A stretch of DNA of 26,816 nt from Bacillota bacterium (GTDB lineage: Bacteria; Bacillota; Clostridia; Christensenellales; SZUA-584), in the NCBI GenBank assembly GCA_023396555.1, contig JAEWWC010000086.1, positions 1-26,816 of the forward strand. Reading direction: 5' to 3'. Positions 8,032-15,750 of this stretch are shown here, one piece after another; positions within the stretch are counted from its first letter, which is position 1, and each line of letters opens with the position of its first letter. The translations under genes and the position numbers were made by a program. The notes beneath the pieces are model-generated. The model was not told where the DNA came from and ran no database searches. It saw only the letters and a program-made list of their open reading frames with translations.

Positions 8032-9081
8032 ATGAAGGCAGCGGTAGTCGTAGCAAACGAAGATATTCGGTATATGGATATTGAAGAACCACAGGTGACT
8101 CAAGGTACAGTGAAGGTAAAGGTTGCTGTGTCGGGTATTTGTGGTTCGGATATCCCGAGAGTGCTCCATAACGGCGTACATTTTTACCCAATCGTACTGG
8201 GGCACGAGTTTTCAGGCGAAATAGTGGAAGTTGGCGAACAGGTATCAAGCGTCAAAGTAGGGGATAGAGTTGCGGGGGTGCCCCTGGTGCCATGTATGTC
8301 TTGCAGTGACTGCCAGCAGGGGAATTACGCGCTTTGCAAACAATACAGCTTTATCGGCTCCAGGCAGAACGGCAGCAACGCTGATTATGTTGTGGTGCCG
8401 GAGCGCAATGTTGTGAAATTCGATAAGTCTGTAAGCTTTGAGCAGGGCGCAATGTTTGAACCATCGACAGTAGCTCTGCATGGGGTTCTGCAGAACGACT
8501 ATCGGGGCGGCGGCGCAGTAGCCATACTTGGCGCAGGCACTATCGGTATTTTCACCTTCCAATGGGCAAAGCTGCTGGGGGCGACCAAGGTCATCGTGTT
8601 TGACATCAGCGATGAACGTCTGGCGCTGGCGGAAAAGCTGGGGGCGGACGGTACCGTCAACACGCTCAAGGAGAACTTCATGGAAGAAGCGCTGGCGGCA
8701 GCTGGCGGTAGCGGCTACGATTACGTTTTTGAAACAGCTGGAGCCACGGCGACAATGAAGATTGCTTTCAAGCTTGCAGCAAGTAAATCAAACGTTTGCT
8801 TCATCGGCACACCGCATACTGAGTTGTGTTTTACGCCTGTCGAATGGGAGAACATGAATCGAAAAGAGTTTGGATTGACCGGTTCGTGGATGAGCTACAG
8901 TGCGCCGTTTCCGGGTAAAGAATGGACTATGACGGCGGAATACTACGCCTCAGGCCGACTTAAGTTTGATGAAGGTTTGATTGGCGAACGCATACCGATG
9001 TCTGAGGCGCAGGAAGCATTTCAAAAATTTAAGAAACCGGGCGCTATTAAAGGAAAGCTTTTACTGGTCAACAATTTATAA
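8032..9081 (+). CDS. Zinc-dependent medium-chain dehydrogenase, galactitol-1-phosphate 5-dehydrogenase (GatD)-like
   Basis: This likely oxidises a polyol or polyol phosphate to a ketose with NAD(P)+. Catalytic zinc ligands are seen at Cys37 (GICGSD), His58-Glu59 (GHEF) and Glu143. The structural zinc is held by Cys88, Cys91, Cys94 and Cys102. The Rossmann motif GAGTIG is at 167-172. Several stretches follow E. coli GatD closely from memory: CGSDIPRVLHNGVHFYPIVL, VPLVPCMSC, IGSRQNG and TGSWMSYSAPFPG. Length (349) matches GatD (346). It lies 12 bp after the kinase. The alternative is a related sorbitol/threonine-type dehydrogenase acting on an unphosphorylated polyol. Confidence 0.88.
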   Translation: MKAAVVVANEDIRYMDIEEPQVTQGTVKVKVAVSGICGSDIPRVLHNGVHFYPIVLGHEFSGEIVEVGEQVSSVKVGDRVAGVPLVPCMSCSDCQQGNYALCKQYSFIGSRQNGSNADYVVVPERNVVKFDKSVSFEQGAMFEPSTVALHGVLQNDYRGGGAVAILGAGTIGIFTFQWAKLLGATKVIVFDISDERLALAEKLGADGTVNTLKENFMEEALAAAGGSGYDYVFETAGATATMKIAFKLAASKSNVCFIGTPHTELCFTPVEWENMNRKEFGLTGSWMSYSAPFPGKEWTMTAEYYASGRLKFDEGLIGERIPMSEAQEAFQKFKKPGAIKGKLLLVNNL

Positions 9082-9101
9082 ATTACGGGAGGAGAGTAAA
9101 A

Positions 9102-10112
9102 ATGGAATTTATTGATCCTAAGAAGGTGCCGCAAAGGACGCTTTATGACGGAGGCAAGATGCCCTGCATCGGTATGGGGACCTTTGGTTCAGACAGGTTT
9201 GCCCCGGATCAGGTATCGGCGGCTGTAGCGGGCGCCATTAAGGTGGGATACCGCATGTTTGATTGTGCGGCAGTATACGGCAATGAAGACATGATCGGCG
9301 ACGTGTTTCAGGACGCATTTGATAAAGGGGTCGTCAAGCGCGAGGAGCTGTTCATTACCACCAAGGTGTGGAACAACATGCACGGCAGGGGCGATGTTCT
9401 CGTTTCCTGCGCGAAAAGCCTGAAAGACCTGCATCTGGATTATATCGACGCATTTTTCGTACACTGGCCGTTTGCGAACTATCATGCGCCTGGATGCGAC
9501 GGGGATGCCCGGAATCCAGAATCAAAACCGTTCTCGGTAGACCGGTTTATGGCCACGTGGAAACAGTGTGAACGGCTGGTGGATATGGGCCTTGTAAGAT
9601 ATATTGGTATGTCGAGCATGACGATACCCAAACTGGAGGCTGTGCTGCCGCTCTGCCGCATCAAGCCGGCTGCAATAGAAATGGAACTGCATCCGAGCTT
9701 TCAGCAGCCTGAGCTTTTCGACTATATGTTTGAAAAAGGTATTGCGCCAATAGGTTTTTGCCCGATTGGTTCGCCAACCCGTCCCGACCGCGACAAGACG
9801 GAGAACGACGTGGTGGATATTCAAATGCCCGAAATTGTGGAGGTCGCGAAGGCGCACGGCGTTCACCCTGCCATAATATGCCTGAAGTGGGCGGTTCAGC
9901 GCGGACAGACACCCATCCCATTCTCGATTTATGAGAACGAGTACACAAGCAACTTAAAATGCGTGACGGAAGACCCGCTCTCGGATAAGGAGATGGAGGC
10001 TATTAAAGCGGCTGACAAGAACTGTCGTCTGATCAAGGGTCAGGTATTCCTTTGGGAAGACGCGAAGAGCTGGGAAGATCTCTGGGATTTGGATGGAACG
10101 ATTACAAAATGA
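9102..10112 (+). CDS. Aldo/keto reductase
   Basis: This is an NAD(P)H-dependent reductase of aldehydes or ketones, often aldose to alditol. The complete catalytic tetrad is visible: Asp54 (FDCAAVYG), Tyr59, Lys88 (TTKVWN) and His121 (FFVHWPF). The TIM-barrel C-terminus includes CLKWAVQRGQTPIPFS for cofactor binding. The 336-residue length is slightly above the 280-320 norm. GGGAGGAGA is an excellent ribosome site. Placed between GatD-like and GatZ-like genes, it could reduce the imported aldose to the alditol that the kinase then phosphorylates (inference). Its stop overlaps the next ATG. Confidence 0.88.
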   Translation: MEFIDPKKVPQRTLYDGGKMPCIGMGTFGSDRFAPDQVSAAVAGAIKVGYRMFDCAAVYGNEDMIGDVFQDAFDKGVVKREELFITTKVWNNMHGRGDVLVSCAKSLKDLHLDYIDAFFVHWPFANYHAPGCDGDARNPESKPFSVDRFMATWKQCERLVDMGLVRYIGMSSMTIPKLEAVLPLCRIKPAAIEMELHPSFQQPELFDYMFEKGIAPIGFCPIGSPTRPDRDKTENDVVDIQMPEIVEVAKAHGVHPAIICLKWAVQRGQTPIPFSIYENEYTSNLKCVTEDPLSDKEMEAIKAADKNCRLIKGQVFLWEDAKSWEDLWDLDGTITK

Positions 10113-11380
10113 GAACAGAAGCGTATTTTAGCCAACTGATAAAAGAACAAAAGGGTGGTAGTGATAAGGCTATCTGTTCGATCTGTAGCGCCAATGAATT
10201 CGTGCTGGAAGCGGCGATGGAGGATGGCCGTGACAACGGTCACATGGTGCTGATCGAAGCGACCGCCAACCAGGTAAATCAGTTTGGCGGGTATACTGGG
10301 ATGAAGCCCGAGGACTTCATGGCGTTTGTGGACCGCATTGCGAACAAGGTGGGGCTGAGCAAGGATCAGCTGATCCTGGGCGGAGATCACCTTGGCCCCT
10401 TGACGTGGAAGGGTGAAGCCGAGTCTGTCGCAATGGAAAAGGCGGAAGAGCTAATCAGGCAATATGTTAAAGCCGGATTCAGCAAAATCCATATCGATAC
10501 CAGTATGCGCCTGGCCGACGATTCTGTCACGGAGCGGCTGTCAGATGAGATAATAGCCAGACGTGCCTCGCAGCTTTGCGCTGCCGCCGAGGGAATAAGC
10601 AGCGCTAAGCCTGTGTATGTCATCGGGAGCGAGGTGCCGGTTCCGGGCGGAGCAACGGAGAATGAGGATTCCATAGAAGTAACCTCACCGCAGGACCTGA
10701 AGACCACGCTGAACGCATTTCACATTGCGTTTGCTAAAACCGGTCTATCGGATGCGTGGAAACGCGTGATTGCCGTGGTGGTGCAGCCAGGCGTGGAGTT
10801 TGCGGACAATTCCATCATCAAATATGACGCCGAAAAAGCGCAGGAGCTTATCGCATTTGCAAAGAGTATGGATGGCATTGTTCTTGAAGGTCATTCTACC
10901 GACTATCAGCCCAAAGCGGCTCTCGATCTGATGCGGCGTGATGGGATTACGATTCTAAAGGTCGGGCCAGCGCTGACATTGGCGCTACGGGAAGCGTTAT
11001 TCGCTCTTGAGGATATGGAGCGCATTTTGTATCCGTTCTCCCCGAAGGGTGGGTACTCATGCTTCCAGGAAGTGCTGGAGTGCAAACTGATGAGTAACGA
11101 TAAATACTGGAGAAACTACTATCACGGCAGTGAGCAGGACATCGCCTATGCCAGAAAGTACAGTCTGTCGGACAGATGCCGGTATTATCTTGAAGATGAA
11201 AGCATCAAGGAATCGATAGATCGGCTGAGAACGAATATAAATGCAGTCAGTTTACCATTCGGTTTGATATCTCAGTTCTTCCCCGAACAAAAAGAGCATG
11301 TGCTTACTACGGATACGACAACTACGGCGGAGATGCTCATAAAAGAACGTATAAAGGATGTTCTCAAGACTTATAGGTAA
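10109..11380 (+). CDS. GatZ/KbaZ-like protein (tagatose-bisphosphate aldolase subunit family or tagatose-6-phosphate 4-epimerase)
   Basis: The ATGA overlap with the aldo/keto reductase fixes the start at 10109 and gives 423 residues, the normal GatZ/KbaZ length. A longer frame from 10052 lies inside the previous gene and is rejected. Conserved family motifs are GGDHLGP (91-97), HIDTSM (128-133) and LEGHSTDYQ (His262, Asp265), consistent with an intact metal-binding barrel. In enterics GatZ supports the catalytic aldolase GatY, but no GatY/KbaY or phosphofructokinase is present here. Stand-alone GatZ-family proteins have been reported as tagatose-6-phosphate/fructose-6-phosphate 4-epimerases, which would complete this operon without an aldolase. 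It is the last gene before a strong hairpin. Confidence 0.87.
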   Translation: MRTEAYFSQLIKEQKGGSDKAICSICSANEFVLEAAMEDGRDNGHMVLIEATANQVNQFGGYTGMKPEDFMAFVDRIANKVGLSKDQLILGGDHLGPLTWKGEAESVAMEKAEELIRQYVKAGFSKIHIDTSMRLADDSVTERLSDEIIARRASQLCAAAEGISSAKPVYVIGSEVPVPGGATENEDSIEVTSPQDLKTTLNAFHIAFAKTGLSDAWKRVIAVVVQPGVEFADNSIIKYDAEKAQELIAFAKSMDGIVLEGHSTDYQPKAALDLMRRDGITILKVGPALTLALREALFALEDMERILYPFSPKGGYSCFQEVLECKLMSNDKYWRNYYHGSEQDIAYARKYSLSDRCRYYLEDESIKESIDRLRTNINAVSLPFGLISQFFPEQKEHVLTTDTTTTAEMLIKERIKDVLKTYR

Positions 11381-11430
11381 AATAATTTCTATCCTCCGAT
11401 GTACAGTAAGACTATCTTCCTTCTATTGTA

Positions 11431-11475
11431 TGGTACTGGCTTGTTTAATATCTGAACAAGCCAGTACTATTTATT
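11431..11475 (+). terminator. Hairpin terminator of the sugar operon
   Basis: A 13-bp perfect stem (GTACTGGCTTGTT at 11433-11445 pairing with 11455-11467), extended by two more pairs, has a 9-base loop and is followed by the T-rich TATTTATT. It lies 50 bp after the GatZ-like stop. Confidence 0.75.
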
Positions 11476-11485
11476 GAACATAAGG

Positions 11486-11523
11486 GAAAAAGTTTGACAC
11501 AACAGAAAAAAGTCTGATACAAA
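11486..11523 (+). promoter_or_regulatory. Promoter with a tandem repeat overlapping -35 and -10
   Basis: TTGACA at 11494-11499 and TACAAA at 11518-11523 (18-base spacer, preceded by TG) form a plausible promoter. The promoter lies inside two copies of a direct repeat, GAAAAAGTTTGACACAA (11486-11502) and GAAAAAAGTCTGATACAA (11505-11522), with a 19-bp pitch. The repeat may be an operator. It would serve the short ORF at 11552 and perhaps the lipoprotein at 11943. Confidence 0.4.
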
Positions 11524-11551
11524 TAACCATCTTGAAAAGGAAGATCATAAA

Positions 11552-11635
11552 ATGCTAGGACAAGCAGTAGCGTCATATGTGAAATCCATTTTTCAACAAG
11601 AATTTATATTTGGATATGTAAATCGAAAAAAGTAA
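11552..11635 (+). CDS. Possible 27-residue small protein
   Basis: An ATG at 11552 is preceded by AAGGAAG at 8-base spacing and lies about 30 bp after the promoter at 11494-11523. The product is 27 residues (MLGQAVASYVKSIFQQEF then IFGYVNRKK), amphipathic with a basic end. I recognise no family. It may be a real small protein, a leader peptide or chance. Confidence 0.3.
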   Translation: MLGQAVASYVKSIFQQEFIFGYVNRKK

Positions 11636-11942
11636 TTATCATTAGATACAAAGAGCAGCCTGCGGGTTGTTTTGTTTTAAGCATTATTATTTAATTCAAT
11701 TCTGTCCTCATAAGAGCATGTTCTGTTATTATGGGTTAAAAAATATTGCTTGTATTAAATGGAGTAATTATTGTTTAATCCTGAACAATCCAGAAAGATG
11801 GGGTTGCAGATCTGCCATATCTAAATTAAACGTTGAAAATACTGATTAAAATAAAAGTCGATATGAATTTTCCATTGCTGCAAGTCAGATAATAATGGTG
11901 AGATGAAGATCAAATAAGAAAAATTAGGACGGTACGTTCAGT
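11636..11942. other. AT-rich gap with no convincing gene
   Basis: This stretch of about 300 bases before the lipoprotein gene has no frame with a ribosome site and no recognisable protein similarity. It may contain a promoter for the lipoprotein, but none stands out. Confidence 0.4.
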
Positions 11943-12485
11943 ATGAAAAAGAAGTTGTTAAATTGGATTTGCGTGGCAGTTCTTATTATGGCAGTATTTT
12001 TATCGGGTTGTGCAAACAAACCGCCAGAGACTGCGGATATTGTTACAACCGCGTCCATTGTCAATAATGAAAATGCTTTGGAAAACGCATTGAGTAAAAA
12101 TGGGACATGGATCGTCGCTATTTTGCAGGATATATCCACAAATAAAGAGTTGGTAATTGAGGGCGATTTTCATGATAAAAATGACAATAATCAACCATTA
12201 TATCGTAAACTTGCCCTCTATGCGCAAGACGAAAATAAGAATGTGACGGCCAGATACACTTTAACTGCACCCAAATTAATAGTTAAAAGCCCTAATACAA
12301 AGATTCAAGGTGGTACTTTTAAAGGAGACGTTTACGTACAGGCGAATGGCTTTACGATTCAGGACGCTACGGTTAATGGAAACGTCTATTTTACCAACCA
12401 GGAGTACATGGATTCATTTGTTTTACCGACGGAGGAAGGCAAGGTGGGTACGGTAACGGGTGACACTCAAGTAAAAACTGAGTAA
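11943..12485 (+). CDS. Small lipoprotein of unknown function with possible beta-helix repeats
   Basis: The 180-residue product has a clear lipoprotein signal: MKKK, a hydrophobic run and lipobox LSGC with Cys23. After the anchor come a mixed region (about 40-100) and a C-terminal stretch of alternating beta-type segments (KLIVKSPNTKIQGGTFKG, DVYVQANGFTIQDATVNG) resembling one or two turns of a right-handed beta-helix, as in polymer-forming or bactofilin-like proteins. No catalytic motif is visible. The ribosome site is weak. It lies 24 bp before a copper-storage-like gene and is probably co-transcribed with it, so a link to metal stress is possible but unproven. Base composition is more AT-rich than the sugar operon. 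Confidence 0.75.
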   Translation: MKKKLLNWICVAVLIMAVFLSGCANKPPETADIVTTASIVNNENALENALSKNGTWIVAILQDISTNKELVIEGDFHDKNDNNQPLYRKLALYAQDENKNVTARYTLTAPKLIVKSPNTKIQGGTFKGDVYVQANGFTIQDATVNGNVYFTNQEYMDSFVLPTEEGKVGTVTGDTQVKTE

Positions 12486-12509
12486 CTCAAATGAGAAATG
12501 AGGTATAAA

Positions 12510-12908
12510 ATGGGCATCGTAACGAATGTGACCAATGCTTATCAGAAGTGCATTGATTCTTGCAACCGATGCGCTCAGGCATGTTATGAATGCTTTGAAG
12601 CCTGTTTGAATGAAGCGGATGTTCAGGCAAGAACAAAATGCATTAAAATGCTGGTCGAATGTGCTCAGATGTGTCAAATGTCTGCAGCCGGTATGGCTTC
12701 AAACGGCAGGTTCGTTAAGGAACATTGCAATCTGTGTGCGACAGTATGCGATGCAAGTGCGCAGGAATGCAACATGTTTAAAGATCAGCACTGTAAACAG
12801 TGCGCACAGGAATGCAGAACTTGCGCGCAGGAATGCAGGGATATGGCCATGCATGTTATGCCATATGGGCAAGAATTAACGAGCTATACACAGCCGATCG
12901 GACATTAA
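12510..12908 (+). CDS. Cysteine-rich four-helix-bundle copper-binding protein (DUF326/Csp-like)
   Basis: This is a 132-residue protein with 18 cysteines, most in CxxxC pairs along helices: 14/18, 21/25, 28/32, 51/55, 76/80, 98/102 and 105/109, plus Cys44, 73, 87 and 95. This is the pattern of copper storage proteins, which line the core of a four-helix bundle with thiolates and hold many Cu(I) ions. There is no signal peptide, so it should be cytosolic (Csp3-like). I chose ATG 12510 because GAGG lies 6 bases upstream; an ATG at 12498 would overlap that site. A hairpin follows the stop immediately. Confidence 0.88.
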   Translation: MGIVTNVTNAYQKCIDSCNRCAQACYECFEACLNEADVQARTKCIKMLVECAQMCQMSAAGMASNGRFVKEHCNLCATVCDASAQECNMFKDQHCKQCAQECRTCAQECRDMAMHVMPYGQELTSYTQPIGH

Positions 12909-12910
12909 CA

Positions 12911-12940
12911 AAGGCAGGATTGATTCCTGCCTTCTCTCGG
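12911..12940 (+). terminator. Hairpin after the Csp-like gene
   Basis: AAGGCAGGA (12911-12919) pairs with TCCTGCCTT (12925-12933) around a 5-base loop, followed by CTCTC. It begins 3 bases after the Csp-like stop. The stem is good but the T tract is weak. Confidence 0.55.
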
Positions 12941-13009
12941 CACTATCTATTTTGATGATGTAATCTAATAACCACCTGATATTCAAGTTATTAAGATCCA
13001 TCATAAATC

Positions 13010-13037
13010 AAAAGGCAGGACGCCCCCTGCCTTTTCT
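13010..13037. terminator. Second, near-identical hairpin terminator
   Basis: AAAAGGCAGG (13010-13019) pairs with CCTGCCTTTT (13026-13035) around a 6-base loop. With A on one flank and T on the other it can terminate in both directions, which suits its place between the Csp-like gene and the reverse-strand ORF at 13091. Confidence 0.65.
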
Positions 13038-13090
13038 AGTGGTATTATAAGCTTTGTGACACTACGTCAAAAGTGCAGGCTCAAACTCAG

Positions 13091-13270
13091 TTAACCAGCG
13101 ACGGCTCTTTCTTTTATCATAACTTCATAGTAAGGTACTGAGGAAACAGCTTGAACAATACGGATACCCATCCCTTCTCTTATATGTTGAGGATGACCTT
13201 TTGCAGATACTATTCTCACTTGTGATCCTGGATATAATGGGTAGGTAAGATGAGCCTGGATTAAAAACAC
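13091..13270 (-). CDS. Unrecognised 59-residue protein
   Basis: A GTG at 13270 is preceded by GAGAAGG at 8-base spacing, and the frame runs to TAA at 13091. The product contains LYPGSQVRIVSAKGHPQHIR and IRIVQAVSSVPYYEVMI, a protein-like composition with alternating beta-prone residues suggestive of a small SH3/KOW-like barrel. A TATAAT on the reverse strand (13343-13338) could be its -10. The frame continues upstream without a start codon to a stop near 13319, so it could instead be the tail of a decayed gene. It ends just before the bidirectional hairpin at 13010-13037. No family recognised. Confidence 0.45.
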   Translation of the reverse strand: MFLIQAHLTYPLYPGSQVRIVSAKGHPQHIREGMGIRIVQAVSSVPYYEVMIKERAVAG

Positions 13271-13361
13271 CTTTTGTGCCTTCTCGTTTGAGCAGTTACC
13301 TAATAATGTATAATTTCTTCAGCCCTTCGAATAGAATATTATAACCCATATCAATAACTGA

Positions 13362-14759
13362 TTAAGTCCATGCTCTTTTTAAATGGGATACCGCGTCGGA
13401 GATTTCGTCGATCTTAAGAGAAGCAAATCCCAGAACTAGTGTATTCTGATGTTCCTGAGGATTTGGCCCGGAGAAATAACGGGACAACCCATAAACCTTC
13501 ACACCGCATTTCATTGCTTTTTGAATCAGCTCAGGTTCCAGCATGCTATTGCCAATCCTTAAGACGAAATGAAGTCCGGCGTTGGCACCGCCAATACTTG
13601 CTTCAGGCAGCATTTCTTGAATCGCAGAGACGAGTCTTTCCCTTTTCTGTTTATATAAATTTCTCATACGGTTCAAATGGCGTTCAAAATGTCCTTCGTC
13701 CATGAATCGCTGCAACGTTTTTTGCTCAATGGTAGGTACTGGGCAAATGTAAAAATTAAGTTTTTCATTATAAATCCCCAATAGCTTTTCAGGCAGTATC
13801 ATATAGCTTATTCTCAGCGCAGGAGACAGTGATTTTGAGAATGCGCCTATATAAATGACTTTCCCGCCGTTATCAAAACCCTGCAATGAGGGGATTGGTT
13901 TACCAGAATACCGGAATTCGCTGTCATAATCATCTTCAATGATATACCGATCTGGCTTTTCATTAGCCCAATTAAGCAATTGGATTCGTCTGCTGACCGG
14001 CATGATATGCCCTGTCGGGAATTGATGCGAAGGCGTTATACAGGCCACATTTGCTGCGTTCCTCTCAAGTTCATCGGGCCTCATACCGCTTTCATCGAGA
14101 GTGACTGGCCGATATTCTGCGCGGCTGCTTTTGAAAATCATCGAAAGTTTTTCATACCCCGGATTTTCTATAGCATAAATAAAATTCTTTTCAAACAACT
14201 GAATAAGCAGTTGAAGAAGGAATTCTGTTCCCGAGCTGATGATTATTTGATTAGGCGAACAATTGACTCCCCGGGATTGATGCAGATAGTGGGCAATGCT
14301 GGTACGAAGAACCAAATAACCCTGTGGATCTCCTGTTCTAAGCAGATCTTTGTCGTACTCATGAATGATTTCTTTTGTTATTTTCCTCCAGGTAGAAAAA
14401 GGGAAGCACTCAAAATCTACTCCCTGATGGGAAAAATCGAACTTATAAATATCCGGCAGGTCTTCATCAGATGGAGTGGTTTTCTGCTCTTTGTTTATAT
14501 TCAGAATGCCATCTAACTCAGCGACAAAGTAGCCGCTTTTAGCCCTGGAGACGAGATAGCCTTCATCGACAAGCTGGTTGTATGCAGCCTGAACTGTATT
14601 TTGGCTGCACTGAAGACTGGATGCCAACTGGCGTTTTGACGGTAACTTTTCGTTTTTAGCCAGGTTACCGCTGATAATCTCCTGTTTTACATGCGAGTAA
14701 AGCTGTTTGAATAACGGCTCCGATGCATCTTTATTAAGCCTTAATGCTATCTCGTACAT
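13362..14759 (-). CDS. pdxR: MocR/PdxR-family transcriptional regulator (GntR HTH plus aminotransferase-like domain)
   Basis: An N-terminal winged helix of the GntR type (LPSKRQLASSLQCSQNTVQ) is joined to a fold-type I aminotransferase domain. The PLP-binding lysine is in YIGAFSKSLSPALRI (Lys309 with this start), with the upstream IIEDDYDSEFRYSG motif. Such proteins sense PLP and typically activate pdxST while repressing themselves. The gene is divergent from pdxS, which supports the PdxR name. I chose ATG 14759 because AGGA lies about 8 bases upstream; an ATG at 14783 adds 8 residues without a ribosome site. The product is 465 residues, normal for MocR. Confidence 0.88.
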   Translation of the reverse strand: MYEIALRLNKDASEPLFKQLYSHVKQEIISGNLAKNEKLPSKRQLASSLQCSQNTVQAAYNQLVDEGYLVSRAKSGYFVAELDGILNINKEQKTTPSDEDLPDIYKFDFSHQGVDFECFPFSTWRKITKEIIHEYDKDLLRTGDPQGYLVLRTSIAHYLHQSRGVNCSPNQIIISSGTEFLLQLLIQLFEKNFIYAIENPGYEKLSMIFKSSRAEYRPVTLDESGMRPDELERNAANVACITPSHQFPTGHIMPVSRRIQLLNWANEKPDRYIIEDDYDSEFRYSGKPIPSLQGFDNGGKVIYIGAFSKSLSPALRISYMILPEKLLGIYNEKLNFYICPVPTIEQKTLQRFMDEGHFERHLNRMRNLYKQKRERLVSAIQEMLPEASIGGANAGLHFVLRIGNSMLEPELIQKAMKCGVKVYGLSRYFSGPNPQEHQNTLVLGFASLKIDEISDAVSHLKRAWT

Positions 14760-14795
14760 GTTGAGCATCCTATCTGGTACCATTAAATTATCATT

Positions 14796-14833
14796 AACTG
14801 ATTCTTTTTATGTAGTCAGTTTATCTCTATAAT
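14796..14833 (+). promoter_or_regulatory. pdxS promoter and candidate PdxR operator
   Basis: TATAAT at 14828-14833 lies 45 bp before pdxS, with no good -35 at the normal distance. Just upstream, AACTGA (14796-14801) and TCAGTT (14816-14821) form an inverted repeat spanning 26 bp. A poor -35 plus an adjacent symmetric site fits an activator-dependent promoter. That PdxR binds here is inference. Confidence 0.5.
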
Positions 14834-14877
14834 AAAGCAAACAATTTAAAACATCAAGACAAACGGAGTGAACCATT

Positions 14878-15750
14878 ATGAACAATCGATATGAACTCAA
14901 CAAAAACTTGGCTCAGATGCTTAAGGGTGGCGTTATCATGGACGTGACGTCGCCTGAGCAGGCAAATATTGCTGAAGAAGCCGGCGCATGCGCCGTTATG
15001 GCGCTTGAGCGAATTCCCGCCGATATCAGGGCAGCCGGCGGAGTGTCCCGGATGAGTGACCCGAAAATGATTCGAGGAATTCAGGAAGCTGTAACGATAC
15101 CGGTTATGGCTAAAGTGCGCATCGGTCATTTCGTCGAAGCACAGATTCTTCAGGCGATCGAAATTGATTATATCGACGAGAGTGAGGTTCTGTCACCCGC
15201 TGACGACGTGTTTCATATTGACAAAACGAAATTCGACGTGCCGTTTGTGTGCGGAGCAAAGGATTTGGGCGAGGCTTTGCGCAGAATCGCCGAGGGTGCG
15301 TCGATGATACGCACGAAGGGTGAACCCGGGACTGGCGATATTATTCAGGCAGTTCGCCATATGCGGTTGATTAGTCAGCAAATTCGTCGAATTCAGAATA
15401 TGCCGGACGATGAATTATTTAATGCCGCTAAAGAGTTGCAGGTGCCTTATGACCTTGTCCGTAGCGTACATGACAATGGCCGGCTCCCGGTGGTTAATTT
15501 TGCGGCAGGTGGAGTCGCAACACCGGCGGACGCAGCACTTATGATGCAATTAGGCGCAGAGGGAGTCTTTGTCGGTTCCGGTATTTTCAAATCCGGCGAT
15601 CCCCAAAAGCGGGCACGGGCAATCGTGAAGGCGGTGACAAATTACAATGACTCCGGTATCCTTGCCGAGCTGTCCGAGGATCTCGGCGAAGCAATGGTTG
15701 GCATCAACGAGCAGGAAATCAATCTGTTAATGGCGGAGCGCGGCATATGA
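14878..15750 (+). CDS. pdxS: Pyridoxal 5'-phosphate synthase, synthase subunit PdxS
   Basis: PdxS combines ribose 5-phosphate (or ribulose 5-phosphate), glyceraldehyde 3-phosphate and ammonia from PdxT to make PLP. The 290-residue barrel is almost fully conserved: MDVTSPEQANIAEEAGACAV, the two catalytic lysines Lys79 (VMAKVRIGH) and Lys147 (MIRTKGEPGTG), and the phosphate-binding NFAAGGVATPADAALMMQLG. GGAG precedes the ATG. The stop overlaps the pdxT start (ATGA), as is usual for this pair. Confidence 0.98.
   Translation: MNNRYELNKNLAQMLKGGVIMDVTSPEQANIAEEAGACAVMALERIPADIRAAGGVSRMSDPKMIRGIQEAVTIPVMAKVRIGHFVEAQILQAIEIDYIDESEVLSPADDVFHIDKTKFDVPFVCGAKDLGEALRRIAEGASMIRTKGEPGTGDIIQAVRHMRLISQQIRRIQNMPDDELFNAAKELQVPYDLVRSVHDNGRLPVVNFAAGGVATPADAALMMQLGAEGVFVGSGIFKSGDPQKRARAIVKAVTNYNDSGILAELSEDLGEAMVGINEQEINLLMAERGI

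Noticed and set aside
11667..11849. 60-codon forward frame in the AT-rich gap
   Set aside because: No ribosome site, composition dominated by chance AT-rich codons (Cys, Tyr, Asn, Ile), no coupling to a neighbour.
14203..14516. Forward frame within the region antisense to the MocR gene
   Set aside because: It is fully covered by the conserved aminotransferase-like domain on the reverse strand.
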